Below, one piece after another: positions 42,960-58,009 of a stretch of DNA of 64,000 bases; the stretch's first letter is position 1; each line of letters opens with the position of its first letter. The notes beneath the pieces were generated by a model. The model saw only the letters and a program-made list of their open reading frames with translations, did not search any database and was not told where the DNA came from. The position numbers and the translations under genes were made by a program. Source of the stretch: Rhipicephalus microplus (lineage: Eukaryota > Arthropoda > Arachnida > Ixodida > Ixodidae); contig NC_134704.1 in the NCBI RefSeq assembly GCF_043290135.1, positions 20,042,001 through 20,106,000 of the forward strand, given 5' to 3'.

Positions 42960-43509
42960 TCGGTGCCCAGGCTGGTTACGCGATTACCGCTTCAATTGTC
43001 GTGACTGCTCTTCTGTTATATAAACGAGTGCCACCCCTAAACGCCTCATTTTACTTTGTAAATATAGAAGAAGAGGAATGATTTGGCTCATTTATTGATT
43101 AGAGGCAGCTAACTTTGTGGGTTTCAATACCATTATTTCACTTATTTCTTTGTAATGCAATTGGCTATTTCTTAGCATCATAGACAATAAAGTACATTTG
43201 AGCAGACATTGTCAAAGCAATTTGTGACGTCAGGACAAGCAAACGAGGGGAGTAAAGTGCCAGAAATCGAGATGGTGGCATCTTCAGTTTTTTTTTTCAT
43301 GTTTCCCCTTTACTTCTTTTTGAAGTTTAATAAAGTGTCCTTTTACAAGATATACGAAAGATCTTATCGGTATCGAAAAAAAACGTAATTGTTTATAAAT
43401 ATTCTTAATTTATACTGAGCGACCACTTATTCAGGCATAATATTTCTTAAATACGCTCCAATAAATGTCATCAAACTGAGGTGGGCAAATATGCATGAAA
43501 GTAGCAATG

Positions 43510-43690
43510 GATGGGTGCGAAACTTTATTTGAAGTCCTAAGGTGCACGACTCAACGCGCACCGTGCTGCTCCCACATTGGGACAGTCAGGCCAAGCCCGA
43601 CCGCCGCATCGTGGGCCCTCTGGGCAAATCACAGTTGATCCCCAATATCGGGGCTCTTGGTAGCGGATAGCCATAATATCATGAAGGTTG
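43510..43690 (-). pseudogene. Retroelement 3' end, related to that at 52795
   Basis: On the minus strand the frame ends AQRAHDAAVGLGLTVPMWEQ, then HGAR and stop. It is followed by gacttcaaataaagtttcg. The xRAxxAAxxLGLxVPxWE pattern and the AATAAA-GTTT 3' end are shared with 52795-53110. Confidence 0.5.
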
Positions 43691-46030
<2,340 letters not shown>

Positions 46031-46771
46031 CACCTTGAGGCTAAGACCGATTAAACAAATTTATTCGGCCGTTTGGCATATTTGCCTAAACGTCAAATGC
46101 AGTGCCAGCGAATAGGATTTTCAGCAGTGCTGCTTCTGTAAAAGCAACGAGAAAACTTGCATACTCACTCGTCAAGAGTTGGCCTACAGTTAGTCGTTAC
46201 GATGTATGACTGCAGCTGCTCAAATACCCCCCCCCCCCCCAATTTTTAGTTTCCTTGCAATGCTGAAAAGAAGAACGCAACAATATTGTGGAATAAAGCG
46301 ACGTACACATAACCCACCTCACTGCAACCTTTATCGCGAGAAGGCCTAGGTGTGTGCGGTATAAAACAGCCACGAAGTTGCAAGCTTGCCTGTATGCTCG
46401 TCTAAACAGAGCCTGCTGCGCGTCTGGTTTAAGCTGCGTAGGGCACGACAATACTGCCTTCCATCGTCGGAAAGCCATTACAGGACAGAGTCCAGAGAGT
46501 TCATGAAGAAGCAACAGCTTTTGCGTAACATTGCCACGGTTTCGGGCACTTTTTTCCAAGTGCGGTGCTAAGATAAAGTGGACTTACAAAATTGACAAAC
46601 TTTTGTGTGCCTTCAAATTCTATCCTCCCAAGCTGTGAAGCGACTGAAAGTGATGTGTCATGGCGCGCAACGGCACCCATTAAACAACCGGTAGACCACA
46701 CAGTCGCTCTCAAACGTATTTACTCCGAGCTCCATAATAACGCCATCGAGATTATGACTAAAATGCTACTC

Positions 46772-47218
46772 CCATAGAGTTTCCTATAAGTACTACACTA
46801 GAGGGAACTCTGGGGCTAGTGCCTATGAGAGCTGCGACGCATGGCGCTTCAGCGAGCATGGGAATGATGGGTATACATGGATTTGACTGATCTTTGCACT
46901 TTCTGCTCTGTGTGGCTTCGTGCGACTTGGAGTTGGTATGTTACGGTACGACAATCAGCGAATGTTCTGCAGATTCACTTCACCACCTTAACCTTTTAGA
47001 CTTACCAAGACAAATCGGGTCGCGAAGTTCAAAACGGTCTGTTCTTTTATTATAAACAAAACCAAAGCACAGCAATAAACAAAGCCACGTACAAGTGCGT
47101 TCGAGACCCCCAAGCACGAAGCATGGGAAAATTCATGTACTACCCATCATTCCCATTGTCGCTGAACGATTGCAGCACCACAGTCTCCTCAAGTTAATTT
47201 TAGGAAACTCTACGGCTA
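46772..47218. mobile_element. MITE-like element with inverted termini
   Basis: The left end catagagtttcctataa pairs with the right end ttttaggaaactctacg. A second inverted block inside (about 46848-46885, cttcagcgagcatgggaatg...gatgggta.acatg, versus about 47120-47168) strengthens the case. GCTAC stands just outside both ends and may be the target duplication. No coding capacity is visible. Confidence 0.65.
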
Positions 47219-47221
47219 CAC

Positions 47222-47340
47222 TCATGCACTGTGCGACATCGGCACACGTATGAACAGAACACCGGATGGTCGATATTTCCGCAGTGCTCCACCATGGCGT
47301 CTCTCATAATGATAAGTTTGGTACGTTAAACCACTGATAA
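47222..47340 (+). mobile_element. Degenerate SINE 3' part, plus strand
   Basis: ggtcgatatttccgcagtg, catggcgtctctcataatga and acgttaaaccac follow the 3' half of the SINE family in order. The tRNA-like head is not recognisable. Confidence 0.6.
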
Positions 47341-48039
47341 TGTTATGTTTATGGTTGGCCGATAAACTACGCAAGTGTGAGAGGGTTGCGCTTTTGTAGA
47401 TAGTTGCTAAAGTGAAAGGCTTTGGGCTTTTGGTGAGGGGGAATGCCGAAGGGGGTTAAATGTTCTCGCAACATTGCTAGAACCTGTATCAAACGACTGC
47501 TAGAGTGGTCTCACCACAGCATCGAGGAGATAAAAGCATGGATTTATGTCCTATAATGTGTAGGGGCCGAAACCGTGCCCGGGAACCATCCACCGGCGAT
47601 GAGAGGCAATAAAAGTACTTTTTTCCTGAAATTGCGAAAATTCGTCGCCTAACTTTTTGCCATGTATAAAAATTGTGGTTACCACCATAAGGGTAGCAAG
47701 ACGCCCCTAAAACGGGCGCTGCAACACTTCTTCAGTATGGTTCGAAAACGCTGCGGATCGGTAGCTGACGCCACTGAAAACGCGAGAGCCAAACATAACG
47801 ACGCAATACGAGACCTGAAAATTACAATTAATTCTCAGAGTAGGCTAGCAATCTGCTTTTTCCCTCGACAAATGACTCCATGAGCTTAAACGACTGCGTC
47901 AAAAGCCCCAAGTCCTCGTTCATCGATAGATTTGAGCATCGCAAGCTGCATAGCTACCGCAATGGCCGCGGGATGTCGCCAGGTGCCTGAGCGCTCACCG
48001 ACATCACACTGAAAAAAGCCGCACGTTCGAAGAGAGAGA

Positions 48040-48480
48040 AAGAACACAACTTTATTGGAGTTTCCTACAGTCGATTAGGCTCCCTTCACTCAGGCAGGTC
48101 GAGCGTTTATCGTGACGTGGTCCCAACATCAGCCTCGGTGCAATGAAGAAGGGAAAAACTAGCAGAAGTACCGCGTACGAACACGACCGATGAGCGAGGC
48201 TCCTTATAAGTGGGACCGCAAACGAGTATGCGCCTGATCTCGTTGTTGGATTTCATGAAGGTGGTAGGGTGGGGAGAGCGTCTGATGCGCTTCGAGGCGG
48301 GAACGAACTGAACGAGTGAGTGTGCGACGCGCGCAGCGTAGCTCGCGCCATCTGCCGTCGCGCCTGCACTCATCGGGAGCGCACACCTGTTGTTTTGCTC
48401 GGCGCGCTTGTCCGTCGATGGGAGCTTCGACGGTGGAGGAGTTTCGCTCCAGAAGAAAGTGCACTAGGTCACTAAATGTC
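48040..48480 (-). other. Possible retroposed 3' end
   Basis: On the minus strand, ccaataaagttgtgttctt at 48040-48062 is a polyadenylation-type end followed by a CTCTCT run. A frame of about 90 codons precedes it but has no recognised motif. This is probably another retroelement tail. Confidence 0.3.
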
Positions 48481-49155
48481 ACGCTGACGAGCGGACGTAG
48501 CTCCTTGCCACCTTGTCCTATACCCGCTCACCCTCTGCAGCCCCCCCCCCCCCTACCTATGCATCGTTTTCGGCATTCTCGTTTGTACAACAGCAGAGAG
48601 AAAGCGCTTAAAGCATGCGACGAATCTATTATTCCGCTCTTACTTAATATGTTCTCAATTTTTTTTTGCAGCAATACATTTGTGACACAGTAAACTCCTC
48701 TAATGATACCATTCGATGATTACCCGGGAAAATGTTGCAGGTTTCTTTAATAGAAGCAGCCACCTAGTAACTCATCCCGTAGTATTCAACGCTTCTTCGT
48801 AGGATGCTTTTTTAACGTCTTCGCCACGCACTAACACCACCCTACACGCGATCCTTGCAGAATCACGCACAAGAACGGTGCGAACAGCTTTCACAAGTAT
48901 ACAAGTCGTACCGTTCGAAATCAGTCAAACCTCGTCATCTTCGACATATTCAAAACTTAAAGCGACCCCAATCGTTGAGTCAACCCAGAAATTTGATATC
49001 GGACCTCAAACAACACTATACATGGTTACGCAGCGAATGCGGCAGCACCTCCGGCATAAAATAAAAGGGGTCCAAATACCGGCCTTTTTCTTTGCCACAG
49101 CTGTTTTAAAATGCTTTCCCTGATGAGTACGACTCTGTACCGACACGGGATTTGG

Positions 49156-49159
49156 AGAT

Positions 49160-49196
<37 letters not shown>

Positions 49197-49700
49197 ATTT
49201 ATTTTTAGCAAATACCTCGCAGGCTCCACATAAGCATTGTCTAAAGGGGGAGGGGTCTGTTACAAAAGTCAGATCAAAGTACCCTGACATATCGAATGAC
49301 GGCAAGTACAACAACAAATAGGTCTAAGTACAATGATAGCCATACTATAGACATTAGTTATCAACGAGTGCGATAAACGGCTCGGTGTTGACGCCCATAT
49401 CTTAACCTATGATTATACGAATTGACAGACTGCATTGACGTTCCTTCTGACACGAATCGCGGCTATATTTCGTACGCCGACTGCTTGCTGGATAAAAATA
49501 GGTCTAAGTACGACGCTAGCGATACAAGACGCTAGTTATTAATAAGTGCGGTAAACGTCCGTGTTTACGTCGTACCTGTGGTTGTCCGAATAGACAGGTT
49601 GCACCCACGTCCCGTTCGACATGAACTACGGTATTTTTAATATGCAGATATACTTGTAATATTTCGCGTATTTCCACACTCGGGGCAAGATGGAGAGGGA
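49156..49700 (-). repeat. Element with (AAAT)n tail and a 180-bp tandem pair
   Basis: On +, an (ATTT)n run at 49156-49206 is followed by tagcaaatacctcgcagg and a G-rich stretch. Two diverged copies of a 180-bp unit then start with aaataggtctaagtac at 49316 and 49496. Read on the minus strand, this is a sequence ending in an A-rich tail, as for a LINE or SINE. No coding motif is seen. Confidence 0.5.
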
Positions 49701-50458
49701 AAGTTGTTGAAGCAGACCTGGACACTGAACTTTCGAAGTCGTTTACGAGTTATCGGCTTGCCCACTTTAACTTTTCAGCTATAGTTTGGGCATTGCAAAG
49801 AGAGAGTGACCGGAGGGAAGGGGTAAGGGGTAAGAACGAAATAGAGTACAGGAAATAAGTCAGGTTGCACCCGCAGCTCTCTGAACCCATAGGACGTAGT
49901 CCTGACTCAAGACGACAGTTCGCGGTTGTTCACCAACCGTTTCCAGTTTGATCGTGTGCATACCATCTTAGTAGCCAGAGGCCAGATCGCGATCGCCAGC
50001 AGCGAGGTGCCCCCCTCCTTTACCCTTCCTCGCAATTATGACGACCGCGTAATTTTCGCGTAACAAATGGTCACAAATGGCCTATTAGTGAGCGACCATT
50101 AAACGGCGTTCCGGCCTGCCCGAGCGGCTGACTCGCTATCCCAGCTTGGCGCGGTGCACTCCGAGCGTCACGACGCTGCAGCAACGGTAGAACTTGTCGC
50201 GCACCACGCGTGCATGCGGATCACTTACGAAAGCATGCCCATCGGCGCGAGAGGCGAATGCTCTCGTATTCGCCTGTCCCTCCTACGGCACGTGGACGCC
50301 AAACGGAAGCGGATACGAGCAGTACACGAGCATGCGTGCCATTTTCGTAGCCGAAAGTCGAATGACCGAGCCCAAAATAGCTGGCCCCTTATTGAAAAAC
50401 CTTTGAAGCTGAAGGCGGCGTTCGCATACTCATCCGTAGCTGTACGTTTCACATGAAG

Positions 50459-50690
50459 ATTGATTGATTGATATGTGGCGTTTAACCTCACGAAACCACC
50501 ATATGATTATGAGAGACGCCGTAGTGAAGGGCTCCGGCAATTTTGAACCACCTGGGGTTCTTTAAACGTGCGCCCAAATCTGAACACACGGGCCTACAAC
50601 ATTTCCGCCTCCATCGGAAATGCAGCCGCCACAGCCGGGATTCGATCCCGTGACCTACGGGTCAGCAGACGAGTACCTTAGTCACTAGAC
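50459..50690 (-). mobile_element. tRNA-derived SINE with 15-bp target duplication, minus strand
   Basis: A complete SINE starting with an (attg)n tail and flanked by acgtttcacatgaag (50444-50458) and acgtttcacatggag (50691-50705), one mismatch. Confidence 0.92.
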
Positions 50691-50705
50691 ACGTTTCACA
50701 TGGAG

Positions 50706-52794
50706 CGAAAGCTCTTTTTTTTTTCTCTCACAATTGTGCGTCTGGGCGGCACACACGAGCCACTTCGTTTCGACTCACTGGCAACGGGTCATTCATCGAA
50801 GAAATAATTTTTGCGAAAGAGCACCATGCTACTTGGTTCACGCTGATTCTGCAATGGCTTTAACTGCTCTATAACAATAACAACAGAAGGAGGAAAGATA
50901 GCACGTGTGCAGACTCACGACTTCCTTGTTACACTATGCTTGACTGTCCATCGATGAAGCTAGCCCTATCTATTCCTTTAGCTTTTGAGCCCCAGTGGCC
51001 ATGCCAGAGAGGCCGTTTAGAGAGGCCTTTCGGGCAAAAGTCTCCACACGTTGCTGCGCGTCTAATTGACTTATCGTCAAACGTGATAGGAACCATTTTC
51101 TTGTCCCACCATTCCGCCGGAGCAGGACAGCAGGATACTGGAGTTGTGTCTAACGATACATCCTTTCAACATTATCTCCCATGCTTGTTTCTCAAATATC
51201 TTCATTTGCCACTGCCTTGTATTAGCCGATATCATCTGGCGCCAACAAATTTCCCAATGCCGACCCTTAATCATCGCTCAAAATCCTAATCCGAAACCTA
51301 ATCCTCGGTGATACCCGACTGATCCAGGGACGTCCATGGCAAGCAGCAGCCTCGAAAGAAGGATCACGTCTCGAAGTGCTATGTCACGCAACGCGTCGTT
51401 GTATGCGGATTCGCCGGGAGACTTATCGGTAATGCGTCGAGGCTGAGTCTATAAGCCGCACGATTCGGCTGGCGTCCGGCATCGACATGCCGAGCAATAA
51501 AGCGAAGCCGGCTCGGACCGGAATAGCGCGTGAATGCGAAAAGTACGTGGCGGGCCCATTTCCGCGGTCGAGGCACGTGAAAGGGCAGGCGTGCGACCGC
51601 AAATTTACGATCGGGGCGTAAAAGCTGATTCCGCATTATCTCCACCGTTTTGTCCGCAAACTCACACCCTCGAAAGGAATTCCAGGCGCTGCCAGTTTCG
51701 CCGCTTCCATTACCAGAGCAGCAGCCGAATCTATTCCGCATTTGCCTTGCTGGGGGAGAGCTGGCGTATTCCTCGAGCTGACCCTTCTCAATCTACACGG
51801 ACACCCAGAAAACCAACCAACCACCCACCGCGAACGTATAGACATGATGTCAGAAAGGGCAGTTACACAGCTGGGTCAGGACAGAATGGTCACAGAAGTG
51901 CAAAACGCGCTGGCCACCGCCGGGAAGGAGCTTGATTGCGCGCATAGGTTGGCCGCGCACAAGACGTTGGCGTTTTCTTCTCTTTCACCTCGCAAACCTG
52001 TAGGGCCGAGCTTGAATTGACCCGCCGCGCAGCAGCCGGCTGCGTCCGGTTTGGATGACAGACGAGCGCACGCGAGTTTTTGATACCGTTTGACGCTGTT
52101 GTAAGAAGCTTTCCTTTTTCTGTTTCTTTCTTTTTGAAACTGGGCCGACCGAAGCGATTAAAAAAATGCGCTATTACGGGTGTAGATGACGATTGCCACC
52201 ACACCTAGAGCCCGCACCCCTTTTAACACACTCGTACCTTGTTACTGCACGCGGAAAAAAAAGCGGTAGATTCCGGTATACGGGTGAGAAGTGGGTGGTT
52301 TCCAGAAGTGTCGGAGAGGCCCCAAGCGAGGCGGAAACACTATACGACCAAGCACCTGACGCCGTGCATATGCATACTCAACGCAAATGAACAAGCACAC
52401 TTTTTGAGTTTCTCAAAGCACGAAACATACGTTATCTTCAAGGCCCAAGAGGTGGGTGGTAACTTGTTTGTCACTAGAACACCTCGGTTCTTTGTCGTTC
52501 TTTCTTGCTTGGTCGAAGTCATTATATACGTACTCGTGCAAGTTCGAATGACGAGGAGAGACATGTTTACCCCCCTTATTCGAGGAAAATGCATTCGTGT
52601 ACCGCACTGTATAGCGACAAGGCCAAGGGGACGTGAGTGCAAGCAGAGAGTCGGCCGTTATCGATCCTCGGTTCACGTTCTTTATGGCTCGAAGCGCGCC
52701 ATGCACTTCGTGCGGAGGCGCGGGACGTGTTAGGAAACATGCAGGCAGCCCACATTTATTTATTCTTCATCCAGACCGTTGCTCCGGCAAGTGG
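50706..52794. other. Intergenic, nothing recognised
   Basis: Moderately GC-rich sequence at 51300-52050 gives overlapping short frames on both strands with no motif. No gene call is supported. Confidence 0.4.
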
Positions 52795-53110
52795 ACCCGT
52801 GGATTGGATTGGATTGGATAAACTTTTATTTGGTCCTCCAAAACACAGATCACTGTGTTGCGGGCAGCTCCCACGTGGGGACTGAGATGCCAAGCTCCTC
52901 AGCCGCCTCGCGGGCTTGGTGGACAGCCCAGAGCATGGTGCGCAAGTTATTATTAGGTGGGATGTCCTTACTGCAGCTTTCATAACTGACGATAGTAGGG
53001 CTACCGCTGTTATCAAGATTCTTCATCAGGGCATCCTGCTGGGCAACTAATGGTAATAATTTAACATTCAGAAATGCTTCTGAGGAAAGATTCTGCAAGA
53101 TATTTAAAGC
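52795..53110 (-). pseudogene. Retroelement 3' end with (TCCAA)n tail
   Basis: On the minus strand a short frame ends REAAEELGISVPTWELPATQ, then stop. About 60 bp later comes ccaaataaaagtttatcc and a (TCCAA)n tail, so this is a reverse-transcribed 3' end. The final peptide resembles that at 43530-43690. The element class is not certain. Confidence 0.55.
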
Positions 53111-55909
53111 GAATCAATGAATGTTTGCATTTCTTGCTGAGAGGAGGGTTGGTTAGTTGATGTGTGTTCCGTGAAGACATGGGCGTTGGATGCCTACCTG
53201 CATATGGTATTGTGACGTAAATGCATGAGTCTGAGACAAAAAAGGGCTGTAGAGCACTGTGGATCCAAATGGCCAGAAAGAATAAGCTTTGCTTCGTCAG
53301 GGTTGTCTCCTATAATTGTAACTGTCATTAACATCTTTAGTCGTCATCCCCGTCACGACAGGCGATGCTGTTGATGCATTGTCGTCTATGGTAACAACTG
53401 CGGCGGTGACCGTAGCCGTCGAGACGCTTATCGTTCTATTGCAGTGTACAATTGAGCATCTTTAAGAAACATAATCGTCACAAACGCACGCAAAGACTAG
53501 AATCATCGCATCGCGGAACGACTATTGCGCGGTGAGTGTGCTCATGGAATCACATGCGACAAATTGCACATCGTTTCACCCTATTACCCCCATGCACACC
53601 CTTCAAGCTTATCGCTCGATGTGGCGGCGTTGTTGCGTCGTACAATGGAGAGTAATGGCCACACAACGTCGTCTACACTGTTTTAAGAGCAAACTGCAAT
53701 TTTGGACTATATACGACATTAACCTTTCCGTAAATACGTATAGCATTCCCGAAGTGTTGGACTGCATATAGTGTCATTAAAGAACTGAGGACGCACAATG
53801 AAGACGTAAAGAGCAATTTCAGTAATGATCTTTGTCGAAAAAAGAATGAGAGCCTCACTAAAGACAAAACTTGTATTCAAGTCACGAACCCAAAGAAATA
53901 AACAGAGATAAAAATAAAGTGCAACGTTGCGTCTTTCAACAAGAAGCAGTGGCAGCAAACTGCCAGCGAAGGTACCAAAAGTAGAAAGTTGCCAAGAGTA
54001 AATGTCCGTAAATGAGACATTTGGCTTCATCATTTTCATGTGCCTTGGCTTGTGTCCTCACTCCACAATGCTCGTACGCGCATCGTTTTGCAGCTCTTAG
54101 CCGCAGTTATAATGGAAAAGTGGCAAATAGCCGCAGGCACCCCGGCTAACTCTGTCATCGCTTCGAAGGCGGGATTGTTGTGCGTATAGGTCTCTGTATG
54201 GCGACGCTGGCGTTTCTAAGTCAGCGACCGACCACACGGTGTCATGAGAAACCCACTCTTGACCTCACCCAAGTCACCACTGGGACGTCGCAACAGCAAT
54301 ATGCGAGGAAGTGCGCCTGCTATTACTGAAATGTCAAGAGTGGTACGCATACGTCATCTTCCGTGAGCGTCAACGGAAAGATATAAGCGGTTTCCATGCA
54401 CTATATACGCTGCACAATGTTTCTGTGCTCTTTCTGTAAGTGCGAGGCAACTTTGACATCTTTGAGCTTTCGGTCTCCCCGACTACTGAGCTCACTGCTG
54501 TAGCGTACAAGACGGAAGCGGTGAGACTGCGTCATATAGCAAACAACGAAGTTCATTTTACGATACGGAGTACATTTGTTGAGGAGCACGCAAGTTCCCC
54601 TGTGCTGGAGACGACAATACATGTATCTCACTGGCGTCGTCACACCTTTTCCACCCGTGCGTTCTCTCACACGCAGTCAATGAGTGCCCCGTTAAAAGAC
54701 AAGCAATTTAAGATGGCAGTAAATTACATATTGGAAACAAAAGAAGACAATATGTGGGCATACAGAGAGGTTCACTTGATAACCACCCTGACATAATCAA
54801 GTAAACAATAAAAGGAGCTTTTGCCCACTGGTGTGCCTCCGCAGGTTTGTATGCGCGTTTTTCTCTAAAACTTTGCAGCCCAGTGGATGTTAAAGCTGAT
54901 GCTGTCAGTGAGGAACATAAAAATCAAAGCTGCGTCCACATCGTTTACTTTTACACGAGCAGACGCTGCCCATGTATGATGGCAGCGTTCAAGCTTTTAT
55001 AGTTGTTCAATCATGTTCCTGTAGACTAGAAGATTTACATATATGTGAGCAAATGAAAGCTCGGCGAAAGGCCCGATGCATGCCTGCGAAAAAAAATTGT
55101 CGAGGTGACATCAAAAACCGAAATCAGCTGAGAGCTTGCGAACAATTAATAACAAAACGCCACGAACAGGAGTGTACATAAGAATCTCAATGGATAAATC
55201 ACATGGTCTTTCACGTTGTTGTGAAAACGAAGTGTAGAACTTTAAAAACACTACTAGCCGTACGTTTCTCGATTTGAGCTATCTTTCCTCGCCAAAATAT
55301 GCAAGCTACTGAAAATAAACTACTCACACCCTCTGACAGGTGCTTGTTCTGTAAGCAAGCATGTCGAAAGAAGATGTTAGCTGTGACGTTACTATTGCCG
55401 GTCGGTCACGAGGGGGTCTTCAACCGCTGCTTTCTATCTTTATGTTTGTGTATCATCAGTTCCTTTCATAATCGATCTGGGGTCATAATTCTTAGTGGCA
55501 TGGTGTAGAAAAGACATTCCAGCATTACGACAGTTCAGTGCAAAGTTAGAACGTGAAATTTCAGCTGTCCTAGAAAGCCACCAGAACGTTAAGCGTCTCT
55601 ATATACGATGTTCGGTACATATACATATATGTGTCATTTCTTCTATGTCGCCCGACAGGTAATTTATAAGCACTGCACCTTTAGTTTTCTGCCGCATACT
55701 TGAGCCTATGTAACGCTGCACAGCATTATTGGTCAAGCGAATCTTCCATCCAGACCCGCATAATCTGAGGAGTAGACGAATATACAGAAACGACTAGCGA
55801 TTCAGCACCCTGCCCTCCCCCTCCTGTCTCAGTGGTTATACACGCAACCCCTTGTCGTGACACCCTCTAACGTTCTTTCCACTCATATGTTGTTTTTTCT
55901 TACTCGTCT
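53111..55909. other. Intergenic, nothing recognised
   Basis: AT-rich, with several short frames (for example around 54440-54796) that lack motifs or splice support. Confidence 0.4.
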
Positions 55910-57946
55910 CTTCCCGTGCGCCACAGGAGGACGAGCTGCGCGCGGCCGGTGGAACACGCAGTCGTAGCAGGGAGCCGATCGTGCCGCAGAACACGAAGCG
56001 GGGAAGGAGGTGGCGGACCGGGAGGCGGAGGAGCCGAGCGCCCGCAGCACAAGAAGCAACAACACCAATGGCTGCTGCAGTAGTAGAGTAACAGCAGCAG
56101 TGGCCGGGCAGTCCACGAGACGCGCCGCCGAGCCCTAGAGGCAGGCAGCATTCCTCGCACCCAACAGCAGCAGCAGCAGCACCACCGGACACCCTTCACC
56201 CGACTCTGCCGACCCAGCCGGAGGACCCCACCCGTCTTCCGCACGCGCGAAAGCCCGGATAGCAGCGGAGGAAGAAGAAGAAGCAAAGGCATCGAGGAGG
56301 CGCGGAAAGCCTCTGGTGCACGGACCGACCAGCCCTGGTCCGGCTGCCGGTTCAGAGTCTCCGAGTGCCTGTGCCAGAGGTGGCCGGTGCGCACATTTGG
56401 ATTGCCTTCTCGGCGTAGTCACCATCTCTATTGGAGCTGCCGAGAAGGTGGCGCGGCTCTCTCTCGTCCACAAAACAGGAGCACTCACGTGCGGGCCAGT
56501 CGTGAGTGATGTAGGCAAGACGGAGTGCGGAAACTGTTTAGGGTCAGCGAAGCCAGCTGCAACCGCACGTCACCTAGACGTGTGGATGAAGAGAAGACAA
56601 CTGGGTGGAGACGCCGACTCGCAAGGCAGTGAATGGTGTTCATCGTGACCTTGAAGCATATTTCTTGCTCAGACGGGGCGACTGGGTGTGTTCTAGAAAG
56701 TGTTCGTGGTGCTGGACGACTGGTTCTTAACTAGCTGGCCCCGTTTGTTCGTGATTGAAGTGTTGTGCCACTGTGTGAAGTCACGTGACACTTAATCAAT
56801 TGTGTGACAACACCTGAGAAACCGAGAGCCCCAAGACAGATTTATATGTTAAACTGCCACTAATTCACGCCACATCAGTCGCAACCTGTGGATAACTTGT
56901 CAGGATGAAACTGTGCGACTGCATTTGCCACTCGCAAGTTGTGGACTTCCCATGCGCGGACATTAAAAAGTTAGTGAATTTCTTTTCAGCCATCGACGAC
57001 GCGCTCCACGTCATTAGACAGTGAATCAGTCGTGCGTAGTACGCGTCGTTCATCTGGTTTTAAAAGCCAACCAAGCGTGAAAACCTGCGAGAGGCGAGTC
57101 TGTAGCAACATGCTCTCGCGTTAGAGCTCGTTAGAATTACTGCGTGCTTTAAGAAAGAAAACAAGTGACCTTTTCAAAAGCACGGTCTACTGCCGGTTTC
57201 CTTGACTGTCTTGTTGAGAGACAGTCCCTAACAAGTTCTACGGCCCTCACCAAAGCACTGGATCAAACTCAGCAAACTGCCAACGACGAGCTGTCTTGCT
57301 TCCAATAGCACTAGTGAGCGAAATCATACCGAAAAAGTAGAGCCTTAACCAGACAGACGATTCCGTCAGACCTCGTATGAACCATAAGCTTGTATGCAAG
57401 TTTTGTAAAATAGGGTGAGGTAAGGCCATCGTAACTAGTTTTGGGATCCTGTCAGCTATAAAAAAAAAAAGACGAGCTGTCCAGACGGAAGCGCAAGCAC
57501 AGGCTCGTCAAGCAAGCAGCATCTGTAGAAACCTTGTCCCGAGTTCCGTGTATCCTAGCAGACAGCAACAGATCGAACTCTAATTACGGACACCATCCTC
57601 ACCGGGATCAGTATTTCGACGGCTACGCGATTTCGCATACACTGCCAGGTCGCAGACGCCAAAGAAGCCCCGATTCGATCGAAGACGGTGACGCCGAGAG
57701 AAGCACTGAGGGGAAACAGAAACCGAAAGCGCAGGTCTAAGGGAGAGAGGAGAAACAGGGCCGTCGAGCGCGAACACCGTCAGCGGCGTGACCGCGTCAA
57801 GAGCCGCGCATCTTCCCCGGGAACTGCCTTCCCTTGTCTCCGTGGTGTGCCCGGAGAGCGCGCGTGTTGACGACGACGACCACGAGTGAGCGACGAGCGC
57901 CTATGGATACCGACGACAGCGGCTGAGCCCGCGAGCTACGCACGTC
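55910..57946 (+). promoter_or_regulatory. GC-rich leader/promoter region of the downstream gene
   Basis: This stretch is much richer in CpG, CAG and GAG than its surroundings. It contains short (CAG)n runs (about 56164-56180) and (GAA)n runs (about 56267-56283). It has no long convincing open frame and leads into the first coding exon at 57947. It is best read as promoter plus 5' UTR, perhaps with a spliced non-coding exon. The transcription start cannot be placed from sequence alone. Confidence 0.4.
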
Positions 57947-58009
57947 ATGGCGACCGCCAAGGAACCGCCTAAGATGGATGACTTGCTCCAGAAACTGCGC
58001 CGCAGCATC
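57947..58009 (+). CDS. First coding exon of an unidentified gene
   Basis: An ATG in good context (G at -3, G at +4) begins 21 codons that read MATAKEPPKMDDLLQ and continue to a strong donor, ATC|gtaagttg, at 58010. An in-frame TGA at 57887-57889 lies 60 nt upstream, which fixes this ATG as the start. The preceding 2 kb is GC-rich and CAG/GAG-rich, resembling a 5' UTR and CpG-rich promoter. The peptide is hydrophilic, without a signal sequence, so a cytosolic or nuclear product is likely. I do not recognise it, and downstream exons could not be identified between 58010 and 64000. Confidence 0.55.

Noticed and set aside
56135..56518. Minus-strand frames rich in Leu, Ser and Ala opposite the leader
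   Set aside because: They are antisense to a CAG/GAG-rich leader; base composition makes them open.
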